DNA of 64,000 nucleotides from Alphaproteobacteria bacterium. Lineage in GTDB: Bacteria; Pseudomonadota; Alphaproteobacteria; CACIAM-22H2. The DNA is taken from the NCBI GenBank assembly GCA_016793165.1, contig JAEULA010000109.1, positions 35,981 to 99,980 of the forward strand, given 5' to 3'. The position numbers and the translations under genes are program-made. Each line of letters begins with the position of its first letter. Positions within the stretch are counted from its first letter, which is position 1. Below are positions 33,659-41,763 of this stretch, piece after piece. The notes beneath the pieces are model-generated. The model did no database searches. It saw only the letters and a program-made list of their open reading frames with translations, and was not told the origin of the DNA.

Positions 33659-35725
33659 ATGTCCTCCCGTCGACTCCCCCTTGCTCTCGCCCTTGTCGGC
33701 GGCCTGGTCCTGGCGACCGCGCCGTCCGTCCCCGCGCAAACGCGGAATGAAAGCCTCGTCGCGAACGTGCCGGCGGATCCCGTCGCCGGCGGCCCGTTGC
33801 GGATCATGGCCCGGACGGTTCCCGTGACGACCAGTGCGACGGATCGCGACAAGCTGCGCCGCGCCTTCGCCGCGGTTGATGCGGGCCGCTGGGACGAGGC
33901 GCACGCGGCCGCCGCCGGCCACGCGCTCGGCGCCAAGGTGATCCGCTGGTTCGACATCCAGCGCCCCGGCGCCAGCTACGGCTTCGACGCGCTGGCGCAG
34001 TTCATCGACGAGAATCCGGACTGGCCGGCGCTCGACGCGATCCGCCGCCGTGCGGAAGAGCAGATCGCGGCGGTCGGCGACGATCGTCGCGTGCGCGACT
34101 GGTTCGCCGATCGCAAGCCGCTGTCGTCGTCGGGCGCATTGCGCCTCGCCGAGGCGCTGGATCGCGGCGGCGACAAGTCGCGGGCGAATGCGCTCGCGCG
34201 CGAGATCTGGGGCACGATGGCCCTGTCCGAGCGGCAGGAGCAGGACCTGCTTCAACGCTTCGGCGGCGTGATCGGCGTGCGCGAGCGCTGGGCGCGCCTC
34301 GACCGCATGCTGTGGGAGCGCCGCTTCGTCGAGGCCCAGCGTCTGCTTCCGCTCGTCGAGCCGGGGCGCCGCCTCCTCGCCGAGGCGCGCATGCGGCTCG
34401 CGCGTGAAGCCGCCGATGCGCCCGATGGCGTCGCCAAGGTGCCGGCCGAGTTCGCCCGCGACCCCGGGCTGGCCTTCGAGCGCGCGCGCTTCAATCGACG
34501 CCAGGGTTTCGACGACGCGGCGCTGGCCATCCATCGCCAGGCGGGCGTCGAGCTCGGACGCCCGGACGTCTGGTGGCGCGAGCGCGAGGCGATCGTGCGG
34601 CGCCTGCTGCGCGAAGGCCGCGATCGCGACGCCTACGACCTCGTGCGCCGCCACGGCACGCGACCGGAGCACGGCCAGGCGCATGCGGAGGCGCTGTTCC
34701 TCACGGGCTGGATCGCGCTGCGCCGTCTCAACGATGCGACGGCGGCGCTGCCGAACTTCCAGGCGCTGTTCGAGGCGGCGCGCTTTCCCGTCACCCAGGC
34801 GCGCGGCGCCTACTGGGCCGGACGTGCAAGCGAGGCCGCCGGCGACGCGGCCTCGGCGCATGAATGGTATCTGCGCGCGACGCGCTACGACGTCACCTTC
34901 TACGGCCAGGTCGCGCTGCTGCGCCTCGCCGACGACCTGCGGCCGCCGATCGCGGGCGTCGCCACCCTCACCAGCGAAGAGCGCGCGCAGTTCGAGCGCA
35001 GCGAGATCGTCCGCGCCGCGAAGCTCCTCGCCGACCTCGAGGAGCACGACCGCGTCAAGCATTTCGTCCGCCGCCTCGTCGACATCGCCGAGACGCCGGC
35101 GCACCACCGCGCCGCCGCACAGCTCGCCATCGGCCTGGGGCGCCCCGACCTCGCCGTCTCGGCCGCGAAGCGCTCGGCGCAGCGGGCCGGTGTCATGCTC
35201 GCCGACGAGGGCTGGCCGACGATCCGCCTGCCCGAGGGCGAGCGTCCCGAGGCCGCCCTGGTGCTCGCGACGATCCGCCAGGAGAGCGCCTTCGAGGCCG
35301 ATGCCGTGAGCCACGCCGGCGCGCGCGGGCTGATGCAGCTGATGCCGGCGACGGCGAAGATGGTCGCCGGCAAGCTCGGCCGCAGCGATCATTCGCTGCC
35401 GCGGCTGGTCACCGACCCGGGCTACAACATGTTGCTCGGCCGCACCTATCTCGCCGGGCTCCTCGACGACTACAACGGCTCGCATTTCCTCGCGCTCGCC
35501 GCCTACAACGCCGGACCGGGGCGCGCGGCGCAGTGGATCCGCGACAACGGGGATCCGCGCAGCACGAATGTCGATCCGATCGACTGGGTCGAACTGATCT
35601 CGATCGAGGAGACGCGCAACTACGTCCAGCGCGTCACCGAGAACCTGCACGTCTATCGCCGCAAGCTGGGAAGCCGGACATGGTTCGCGCAGATGGAAAG
35701 GGAATTCCAGTCGAGGGGCCGCTGA
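33659..35725 (+). CDS. slt: Soluble lytic murein transglycosylase
   Basis: The 688-residue periplasmic Slt70-like enzyme cleaves peptidoglycan to 1,6-anhydromuropeptides. It begins with a Sec signal (RLPLALALVGGLVLATAPSVPAQ, positions about 5-27). A long alpha-helical superhelix region (about 60-500) follows. The C-terminal SLT domain contains the catalytic Glu542 in ATIRQESAF, then SHAGARGLMQLMPATAKMVA, NMLLGRTYLAGLL and LAAYNAGPGRAAQWI. Family length and order match E. coli Slt. Its 3' end overlaps the haloacid dehalogenase gene by 46 bases if that gene starts at its ATG. Confidence 0.94.
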   Translation: MSSRRLPLALALVGGLVLATAPSVPAQTRNESLVANVPADPVAGGPLRIMARTVPVTTSATDRDKLRRAFAAVDAGRWDEAHAAAAGHALGAKVIRWFDIQRPGASYGFDALAQFIDENPDWPALDAIRRRAEEQIAAVGDDRRVRDWFADRKPLSSSGALRLAEALDRGGDKSRANALAREIWGTMALSERQEQDLLQRFGGVIGVRERWARLDRMLWERRFVEAQRLLPLVEPGRRLLAEARMRLAREAADAPDGVAKVPAEFARDPGLAFERARFNRRQGFDDAALAIHRQAGVELGRPDVWWREREAIVRRLLREGRDRDAYDLVRRHGTRPEHGQAHAEALFLTGWIALRRLNDATAALPNFQALFEAARFPVTQARGAYWAGRASEAAGDAASAHEWYLRATRYDVTFYGQVALLRLADDLRPPIAGVATLTSEERAQFERSEIVRAAKLLADLEEHDRVKHFVRRLVDIAETPAHHRAAAQLAIGLGRPDLAVSAAKRSAQRAGVMLADEGWPTIRLPEGERPEAALVLATIRQESAFEADAVSHAGARGLMQLMPATAKMVAGKLGRSDHSLPRLVTDPGYNMLLGRTYLAGLLDDYNGSHFLALAAYNAGPGRAAQWIRDNGDPRSTNVDPIDWVELISIEETRNYVQRVTENLHVYRRKLGSRTWFAQMEREFQSRGR

Positions 35726-36402
35726 CCGCCGCTCTCGACGTCGACGCGGTGCTGTTCGACGCCTACGGCACGCTGTTCGACGTCGCATCGGCGGCGCAGC
35801 GCAATTCCGCACGGCTGGGCGAGCGCTGGCCGGCCTTCGCGGAGCTGTGGCGGCGCAAGCAGCTCGAATACACTTGGCTGCGCAGCCTGACCGGGCACTA
35901 CGTCGACTTCTGGCATGTGACCGGCGAGAGCCTCGACTATGCGATGCGGAGTTTCCGGCTCGATAATCCCGGCCTGCGTGCGGCGCTGATGGAGCAGTAC
36001 CTCAATCTCGACGCCTACGCCGACGTGCCGGAAGCGCTGGCGCGGCTGCGCGGCGCCGGCAAGCGGACCGCGCTGCTGTCCAACGGCTCGCCGAGCATGC
36101 TGATCGCGGCCACCAACGGCGCCCGCCTCTCCGGCCTGCTCGATCCGCCGATCTCGGTCGATGCGGTGCAGGTGTTCAAACCCCATCCGCGCGTCTACCA
36201 GCTCGCGGTCGATCGCCTGGCGACCCCGGCAGAGCGGATCTGCTTCGTCTCGGCGAACGGCTGGGATGCCTGGTGCGGCGCGGCGTTCGGATTGCGCGCC
36301 GTGTGGGTCAATCGCGGCGGCGCGCCGACCGAAGGACTGCCAGGCGCGCCGACCGCGATCGTCTCGGGCGTCGGCGACGTTCCGACGCTGCTCGGTCTCT
36401 GA
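35680..36402 (+). CDS. Type II (S)-2-haloacid dehalogenase family HAD hydrolase
   Basis: A 240-residue HAD-superfamily protein. Motif I is VDAVLFDAYGTLFDVAS with the nucleophilic Asp, motif II is TALLSNGSPSML, the Lys motif is VQVFKPHPRVYQLA and motif IV is SANGWDAWCGAAFG. These specific sequences (FDAYGTLFD, SNGS, SxNGWD) are those of L-2-haloacid dehalogenases, which hydrolyse 2-haloalkanoic acids; homologues often have broader or unknown substrates. The ATG at 35680 lies inside the slt gene; no closer ATG precedes motif I, and rarer start codons nearer the slt stop remain possible. No transporter or haloacid regulator is beside it. Confidence 0.88.
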   Translation: MVRADGKGIPVEGPLTAALDVDAVLFDAYGTLFDVASAAQRNSARLGERWPAFAELWRRKQLEYTWLRSLTGHYVDFWHVTGESLDYAMRSFRLDNPGLRAALMEQYLNLDAYADVPEALARLRGAGKRTALLSNGSPSMLIAATNGARLSGLLDPPISVDAVQVFKPHPRVYQLAVDRLATPAERICFVSANGWDAWCGAAFGLRAVWVNRGGAPTEGLPGAPTAIVSGVGDVPTLLGL

Positions 36403-36546
36403 GCCGAGCCTTCGCCGGGCCGCTCGATCGATCCGCGCGACCGCGCGGCGTGCGCGTGGTGGCCGGTTCGCCAAGCGCGCGCTTGTGACCGGCGGCGTGC
36501 CGGCCCAAAGTCGCGGCCCTTTTTTCCCGCTCCTGCGAGTCCGACC

Positions 36547-37554
36547 ATGACGGCCGCCCACGCAACGCCCCTGGCCCCCGCCCTGCCCGACTTCGCCGCC
36601 GTCGAGGATGCCGCCAAGCGCATCGCCGGCCTGGCCGTCGTGACGCCGTTGCTCGAGGCGCCCCTGCTCAATGCCACGCTCGGCTGCCGACTTCTCGTCA
36701 AGGCGGAGCCGCTGCAGCGGACGGGCTCGTTCAAGTTCCGCGGCGCCTACAACCGGATCAGCCGCCTGACCGCGGACGAGCGCAAGCGGGGCGTCGTCGC
36801 GTTCTCGTCGGGCAACCACGCACAGGGTGTCGCCGCGGCGGCCCAGCTCGTCGGCACGCCGGCGGTCATCGTGATGCCGTCGGATGCGCCGGCGATCAAG
36901 GTCGCAAACACCCGGGCCTACGGCGCCGAGGTCGTCGCCTACGACCGCTGGCGCGAGAGTCGCGAGGAGATCGGCGCGCGGCTCACCGCCGAGCGCGGCG
37001 CGGTTCTCGTGCCACCGTACGACGACGTCCACGTCATCGCCGGCCAGGGCACGGTCGGCCTCGAAGTCGCGCAGCAGGCCGCGGCGCAGGGAATTACCCT
37101 CGACGCCGTGCTTGCCTGCGCGTCGGGCGGCGGCCTGATCGCGGGCATCGCCCTCGCGATGGAGCGCCTGTCGCCCCGTACGGAGGTGTTCGTGTGCGAG
37201 CCGGCCGGGTTCGACGACCATGCCCGCTCCCTCGCCGGCGGCTCGCGGGTCGCCAATGCGCCGGGCGCGAGCTCGATCTGCGACGCTCTGCTGGCGACGA
37301 CCCCCGGCGACATCACGTTCCCGATCAACAACCGACTGCTGCGCGGCGGGCTGGTGGCCAGCGACGACGAGGTGCTGCGCGCGATGGCGGTCGCGTTCCG
37401 CGACCTCAAGCTGGTGGTCGAGCCCGGCGGCGCGGTCGGACTTGCCGCGGTCCTCGCCGGCAAACTGCCTGTCCGCGGGCGCACGATCGCGGTGGTGTGC
37501 TCGGGCGGCAACGTCGACCCGGCGACCTACGGCCGCGCGCTTGCCATGCTGTGA
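36547..37554 (+). CDS. Threonine/serine dehydratase-like PLP enzyme
   Basis: The 335-residue fold-type II PLP enzyme lacks an ACT domain. The PLP lysine is Lys63 in LQRTGSFKFRGAYN, the substrate loop is FSSGNHAQGVAAAAQ, the phosphate loop is ACASGGGLIAG and the C-terminal SGGN motif is VVCSGGNVDPATYG. Relatives include threonine dehydratase, serine racemase and threo-3-hydroxyaspartate ammonia-lyase, which sequence alone does not separate. Its stop overlaps the GTG of an EamA exporter, suggesting the exporter handles its substrate or product. The unassigned 144 bases upstream hold only a T-rich run near 36520 without a clean stem. Confidence 0.87.
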   Translation: MTAAHATPLAPALPDFAAVEDAAKRIAGLAVVTPLLEAPLLNATLGCRLLVKAEPLQRTGSFKFRGAYNRISRLTADERKRGVVAFSSGNHAQGVAAAAQLVGTPAVIVMPSDAPAIKVANTRAYGAEVVAYDRWRESREEIGARLTAERGAVLVPPYDDVHVIAGQGTVGLEVAQQAAAQGITLDAVLACASGGGLIAGIALAMERLSPRTEVFVCEPAGFDDHARSLAGGSRVANAPGASSICDALLATTPGDITFPINNRLLRGGLVASDDEVLRAMAVAFRDLKLVVEPGGAVGLAAVLAGKLPVRGRTIAVVCSGGNVDPATYGRALAML

Positions 37555-38504
37555 GCGCGAACGCCGCCGCGCGCGACCGTCTTGTCGGCCTGGTCTGCGC
37601 CGTCCTCACGCTGCTCACGTGGTCGGGCTTCATCCTGCTGACGCGCCTCGGCGTGCGCTCGACCATGACGCCGCCCGATCTCATCGCGCTGCGCTTCGCG
37701 ATCGCCGGGACGGTGATGCTGCCATGGCTGCTGCGTCATGGTCTCGGCGGGCTCAGCTGGCCGCGCGCCGCCGTCCTCGCGCTTCTCGCCGGCCCCGGGT
37801 TCGCCGTGCCGGCCTTCTACGGATTCATCAATGCGCCCGCCTCGCACGGCGCCGGACTGATGCCCGGGACGCTGCCGATCTGGACGGTGCTGCTCGCCGC
37901 GCTCGTCGCCGGCGAGCGTCTCACCCGCCTGAAATCGGCCGGCGTCATGCTGACGATCGGCGGCATCATGATGATCACCGGCCCGCATGTCGTCGACGCG
38001 AAGGCTGGCGTGCTGCTGACCGACCTGCTGTTCCCGGCAGCGTCGCTCAACTGGGCCCTCTACACGGTGCTGGCGCGGCGATGGTCGGTTGCGCCGCTGC
38101 AATCGGCGGCGATCGTCTTCGTGCTGTCGGGCGTGGTGTGCGTGCCGATCTATCTCGCCGTCTGGGGCCCGCGCTTGCTCGCGGCACCGCTCGACGACCT
38201 GATCGTCCAGGGCGTGTATCAGGGGCTCGTCGCGACGATCGTCTCGCTCCTCTTCTACATGCGCGCCGTGCGCGCCCTGGGCGCGGGGCCGACGACGCTG
38301 ATCACGGCGGCGGTGCCCGGCATGGTCACGCTGGCAGGGATCCCGCTGCTCGGCGAGGTGCCGTCGCCGTCCGCGATCGCCGGGATTCTGTTGGTAACCG
38401 CAGGCGTCGTCGTTACGGTCGTCAGTACGAATCCGCAACGGGGGTCGCAAGCGGCGGCCGCGGGTCGTCGCCCGCGTCGAGCGGCCGCCCGGACGGATAC
38501 CTGA
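37551..38504 (+). CDS. EamA/DMT-family transporter 3
   Basis: A 317-residue inner-membrane protein with ten predicted helices in two EamA repeats: LTLLTWSGFILLTRLGV, LIALRFAIAGTVMLPWLL, SHGAGLMPGTLPIWTVLLAA, then AASLNWALYTVLARRW and ITAAVPGMVTLAGIPLLGE. The cytosolic tail is basic and Ala/Arg-rich. The GTG start overlaps the dehydratase stop (GTGA). It differs clearly from the tandem EamA pair at 7059-8857. The substrate is unknown; amino-acid export is plausible from the operon. Confidence 0.88.
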   Translation: MSANAAARDRLVGLVCAVLTLLTWSGFILLTRLGVRSTMTPPDLIALRFAIAGTVMLPWLLRHGLGGLSWPRAAVLALLAGPGFAVPAFYGFINAPASHGAGLMPGTLPIWTVLLAALVAGERLTRLKSAGVMLTIGGIMMITGPHVVDAKAGVLLTDLLFPAASLNWALYTVLARRWSVAPLQSAAIVFVLSGVVCVPIYLAVWGPRLLAAPLDDLIVQGVYQGLVATIVSLLFYMRAVRALGAGPTTLITAAVPGMVTLAGIPLLGEVPSPSAIAGILLVTAGVVVTVVSTNPQRGSQAAAAGRRPRRAAARTDT

Positions 38505-38564
38505 GCACGTGGTCGTCGGGAGATTTCGCCGTTCGCGGCTCCCGCCGGTCGGAGGCGAGGAGTC

Positions 38565-38786
38565 ATGGATCGACTGGCTGAAATGATCACCATCGCGGGC
38601 CGGACACGGGGCGGATTCTCCTGCCTCATCCTGCTCTTCCTGTCGGGGTTCATGATCGTCGCCCTCGATCAGGCCCCGCCGTTCATCCGCCTTGCCGCCT
38701 ATGCCGGATTGACCTTCGCCCTCGGCCTGTTCACCTGGCTCGTCTGGCAGGTCCATACCGGGGCGCTCGTCGCGCCGGCGGCCTGA
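38565..38786 (+). CDS. Small two-helix membrane protein
   Basis: The 73-residue protein is preceded by a strong GGAGGCGAGGAG ribosome region. Two hydrophobic segments are visible, FSCLILLFLSGFMIVALDQ and FIRLAAYAGLTFALGLFTWL, so it is a small inner-membrane protein. The family is not recognised. It ends eight bases before the PPK2-type gene and is likely cotranscribed with it. Confidence 0.68.
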   Translation: MDRLAEMITIAGRTRGGFSCLILLFLSGFMIVALDQAPPFIRLAAYAGLTFALGLFTWLVWQVHTGALVAPAA

Positions 38787-38794
38787 CGTCGCGC

Positions 38795-40270
38795 ATGTTC
38801 GCGGCGGCCGAGCGCGGCCATCGCCTCGACAAGGCCGGCTTCGAGCGGCGGCTGCAAGAGCTGCGCCGGGTGCTGCTGGCGGCGCAGTACCGGCTGCTGC
38901 GCGATCCGCGCTTCGCGCTCGTGATCCTCGCCCATGGCGAGCCGTCGGCGGGCCGCACCGAGTTCGTGAATCACCTGACGACCTGGATCGATCCGCGCCA
39001 CGTCGCCGTGCACGCGGTGGATCCCGACGGCGTGACCGCCGCGGGGCGTCCTCCGATGTGGCGATTCTGGACGCTGCTCCCGCCGCGCGGCCGGATCACC
39101 GTGCTGCTCGACTCCTGGTACACCGAGCCGCTGCTCGACCGCCTGTGCCGCCGGATCGGGCGACGCGCGTTCGAGGAGCGGCTGGCGGCAATCAATGCGT
39201 TCGAGCGCATGCTCGATGCCGACCACCACCACCTCCTCAAGCTCTGGTTCCACGTTCCCGTCCGCGATCTCAAGCGGCGCGTCGACGCGTTGCGTCGCGA
39301 CGAGACCACGGCCTGGCGCGTCACGCCCGAGGAGCGCGAGTTCGTGCGCGCCTTCCGCAAGCGCTCCGACGAGGTGGAGAAGGCGCTCGCCGCGACGTCG
39401 ACGCCGCAGGCGCCATGGCGCGTCATCGACGGCCACGACAAGCATTGGGCGCAATGGCAGGCGGGCCAGGCCCTGCGCACGCTTCTGGCGAGCCGGCTTT
39501 CGCGCGGGCCGGAGCGGCCGCCGCCGAGACCGGCGCCCGTCCGCCGGCCGCCGGCCACGCCCAATGCGCTGAGCGCGCTGGACCTCACGGCGACCCTGGA
39601 CGAGGCGCGTTACAATCGTGAGCTCGCGAGGCTCCAGGCCCGCCTCGCCGAGGCGATCCGGCGCAAGCCCTTCCGCCGTCGCAGCCTCGTGGCGGTGTTC
39701 GAGGGCGCCGACGCAGCCGGCAAGGGCGGCGCCGTGCGCCATGTCGCGGAGGCGATCGATGCGCGCTTCCTGACGATCGTGCCGATCGCGGCACCGAGCG
39801 ACGAGGAGCGCGCGCGCCCGTATCTCTGGCGGTTCTGGCGTCATCTGCCGGTGCATGGCCATGTGACGATCTTCGACCGCTCCTGGTACGGCCGCGTGCT
39901 GGTCGAGCGCGTCGAGGGCTTCTGCGCGCCGGCGACGTGGCGACGCGCCTATGCCGAGATCAACGCCTTCGAGGACGAGCTCGTCGCCGCCGGGACGATC
40001 GTGGCGAAGTTCTACCTGACGGTGTCGCCGGCGGAGCAGCTGCGTCGCTTCCGCGAGCGCGAGAGCACGCCGTGGAAGCGCTTCAAGATCGGGCCGGAGG
40101 ACTGGCGCAATCGCGCCAAGCGCCACGCCTACGACCATGCCGTGCTCGACATGCTCGCCGAGACCGACACGCCCGCGGCGCCGTGGACGCTGATCGAAGG
40201 CGACGACAAGCGTTTTGCGCGGGTCAAGGTGATGCGCCGTCTCGTCGAGGCCGTCGAAACCGCATTGTGA
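38795..40270 (+). CDS. Two-domain PPK2 (polyphosphate:AMP phosphotransferase type)
   Basis: The 491-residue protein has two tandem PPK2 domains, the layout of class II PPK2 enzymes that phosphorylate AMP to ADP with polyphosphate. The C-terminal domain is complete: Walker A VFEGADAAGKGG (about 301-312), then RPYLWRFWRHLPVHG, the lid module IFDRSWYGRVLVERVEGF and FYLTVSPAEQLRRF. The N-terminal domain has a matching layout (MWRFWTLLPPRG, LLDSWYTEPLLDR) but its Walker A is replaced by LAHGEPSAGRTE, so it is probably structural. A Pro/Arg-rich linker joins the halves. Activity on AMP is inferred from architecture. Confidence 0.88.
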   Translation: MFAAAERGHRLDKAGFERRLQELRRVLLAAQYRLLRDPRFALVILAHGEPSAGRTEFVNHLTTWIDPRHVAVHAVDPDGVTAAGRPPMWRFWTLLPPRGRITVLLDSWYTEPLLDRLCRRIGRRAFEERLAAINAFERMLDADHHHLLKLWFHVPVRDLKRRVDALRRDETTAWRVTPEEREFVRAFRKRSDEVEKALAATSTPQAPWRVIDGHDKHWAQWQAGQALRTLLASRLSRGPERPPPRPAPVRRPPATPNALSALDLTATLDEARYNRELARLQARLAEAIRRKPFRRRSLVAVFEGADAAGKGGAVRHVAEAIDARFLTIVPIAAPSDEERARPYLWRFWRHLPVHGHVTIFDRSWYGRVLVERVEGFCAPATWRRAYAEINAFEDELVAAGTIVAKFYLTVSPAEQLRRFRERESTPWKRFKIGPEDWRNRAKRHAYDHAVLDMLAETDTPAAPWTLIEGDDKRFARVKVMRRLVEAVETAL

Positions 40271-40354
40271 GGACGGGCGGGAACATTCGGGGCGATCCCG
40301 CGTTCGCCGGGTTGCGGGCCAATTCCTGCCCGATTTGACTCCGAGGATCGCCGC

Positions 40355-41416
40355 ATGACGTCGAGACGCCTTTGGGCCGCCGCCGGCCTCGCCCTCCTCG
40401 CCGCTCCGGTCGCGGCCGCGGACCCGGACGGCCCGCCCCTGACCAACCCCTGGCTGGCGGGCTCGGTGACGGTGATCACCGAGAACGACAAATGGGCCAT
40501 GCGCGGTGACGACCGCCACTACACGAACGGCGTCCGGTTCGGCTGGGTGTCCGACGTGATCGACCGGGAGTCGCCGTGGCGCTGGGCGCTCGGCCTCGCC
40601 GGCGCGATTCCCAGCTTCGACCCCAATGGCGAGACCCGGATCGGCTTCGCCTTCGGCCAGAGCATGTACACGCCGGGCAATACGCGGAAGTCCGCGCCGA
40701 TTTTCAATGATCGCCCCTATGCCGGCTGGCTCTATGGCGGGATCGCCCTGGTCAACGAGACGCGCAACGGAACGCGCGGCATCGATGCGGCGGACAAGCT
40801 CGACACGCTGGAGATCAATGTCGGCGTCGTGGGTCCCGGCGCCGGGGGCCGCAAGGCCCAGAACGACTGGCATCATTTCATCGGCGTCGACGAGGCGAGC
40901 GGCTGGAGCAACCAGCTGCCGAACGAGCCCGGGGTGGTCGTCTACTACGAGCGCAAGTGGCGCGACGCGATCGATCTGCGCACGCAGCTGGTCGACGGGC
41001 TCGCGATCGACCTGATCCCGCATGCCGCGGTCAGCCTCGGCAATGTCGCGACCTACGCCGCGGGCGGTGGCAGCGTGCGCTTCGGCCGGAACCTCGACGT
41101 CGATTTCGGCCCGCCCCGGATCCGCCCGGCCCTGAGCGGGAGCGGCTATGTTCGTGGCAGCGACGACCTCGGCTGGTACCTGTTCGCCGGCGCCGAGGCG
41201 CGCGCCGTGGCCTATGACATCTTCCTCGACGGGCCGATGTTCCGTTCGAGCCAGAGCGTGGACCGTCGGCCGCTGGTGCTCGACTTCCAGGCCGGCGCGG
41301 CCGTGACATGGCGGAGCCTGCGGGTCGCCTACACCTACGTCGTCCGCACGCGCGAGTTTGCGTCGCAGTCGACGCCCGACCGTTTCGGCGCGATCAGCCT
41401 GACCCTCGGCTTCTGA
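40355..41416 (+). CDS. LpxR-family outer-membrane lipid A deacylase-like protein
   Basis: The 353-residue exported beta-barrel is of the LpxR/DUF2219 family, which removes the 3'-acyloxyacyl chain of lipid A. A Sec signal (RLWAAAGLALLAAPVAAADP) is followed by VTVITENDKWAMRGDDRHYTNG. The conserved N-x-x-W and DRHYTNGVRFGW motifs carry candidate active-site residues, and FNDRPYAGWLYGGIAL is a strong family block. The last residue is Phe, as expected for outer-membrane insertion. Whether it acts on lipid A in this organism is unknown. A strong hairpin follows the stop by one base. Confidence 0.85.
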   Translation: MTSRRLWAAAGLALLAAPVAAADPDGPPLTNPWLAGSVTVITENDKWAMRGDDRHYTNGVRFGWVSDVIDRESPWRWALGLAGAIPSFDPNGETRIGFAFGQSMYTPGNTRKSAPIFNDRPYAGWLYGGIALVNETRNGTRGIDAADKLDTLEINVGVVGPGAGGRKAQNDWHHFIGVDEASGWSNQLPNEPGVVVYYERKWRDAIDLRTQLVDGLAIDLIPHAAVSLGNVATYAAGGGSVRFGRNLDVDFGPPRIRPALSGSGYVRGSDDLGWYLFAGAEARAVAYDIFLDGPMFRSSQSVDRRPLVLDFQAGAAVTWRSLRVAYTYVVRTREFASQSTPDRFGAISLTLGF

Positions 41417-41417
41417 A

Positions 41418-41445
41418 CAAGCCTGCGCCCATGGGCGCAGGCTTG
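41418..41445 (+). terminator. Hairpin after the LpxR-like gene
   Basis: A perfect 12-13 bp inverted repeat (41418-41430 with 41433-41445) with a very short loop starts one base past the stop codon. A U-rich run comes only about 12 bases later (41458-41461), so it may be an inefficient terminator or an mRNA-stabilising end. Its right arm overlaps the -35 element of the imu promoter. Confidence 0.65.
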
Positions 41446-41472
41446 ACAGGATGGATGTTTTATTCCTATAGA
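41443..41472 (+). promoter_or_regulatory. Sigma70-like promoter of imuA-imuB-dnaE2
   Basis: A perfect -35 TTGACA at 41443-41448 and a -10 TATAGA at 41467-41472 are separated by 18 bases. The -10 overlaps a LexA box, so LexA binding would block RNA polymerase. The predicted start near 41479 gives an untranslated leader of about 285 bases. Confidence 0.72.
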
Positions 41473-41485
41473 ACATAAAGAGAAC
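41471..41485 (+). promoter_or_regulatory. LexA (SOS) box
   Basis: GAAC-N7-GAAC (41471-41474 and 41482-41485) is the direct-repeat SOS box known for alphaproteobacterial LexA. It overlaps the -10 element, an ideal place for repression of the SOS-induced imuAB-dnaE2 operon. Confidence 0.82.
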
Positions 41486-41763
41486 ACGTCTTCCCTCACC
41501 CCGACCACCGTCCGATGTCGGGCATCTCATCGGGGTCGATCACAAACACGTTTCGACAATCACAGGCTTCGATCGATTTCTCTCAATGTGCGTAATTACT
41601 ATTTTAAAACAGATATATGTAAGACGATCCAAAACTCATATCGAACCTTCGATATGCCGCTCAATAGCTTGAATCAAAACTCGAACTTCCAACCATCCAC
41701 AGATCCTGCCTCCCTGACCGCCTCTTGCGCAGCGCAGCTCACTTGGTCCCGGATTCAAGTATT
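41486..41763 (+). other. AT-rich leader of the imu operon
   Basis: About 280 bases of clearly AT-richer sequence than the rest of the window lie between the SOS promoter and imuA. It contains a perfect 20-bp palindrome (41637-41656), the runs ATTTTAAAA and GATATATG, and a weakly supported open frame starting with GTG at 41588 or ATG at 41654 that runs to 41833. No known riboswitch or RNA was recognised. Confidence 0.6.
41637..41656. repeat. Perfect 9-bp inverted repeat in the imu leader
   Basis: CATATCGAA (41637-41645) and TTCGATATG (41648-41656) are exact inverse complements separated by CC. This is the symmetry of an operator for a dimeric regulator. It could also form a leader hairpin about 110 bases before imuA. 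Confidence 0.8.

Noticed and set aside
36511..36526. Run of six Ts resembling a terminator before the dehydratase gene
   Set aside because: I could not draw a clean GC stem directly before it.
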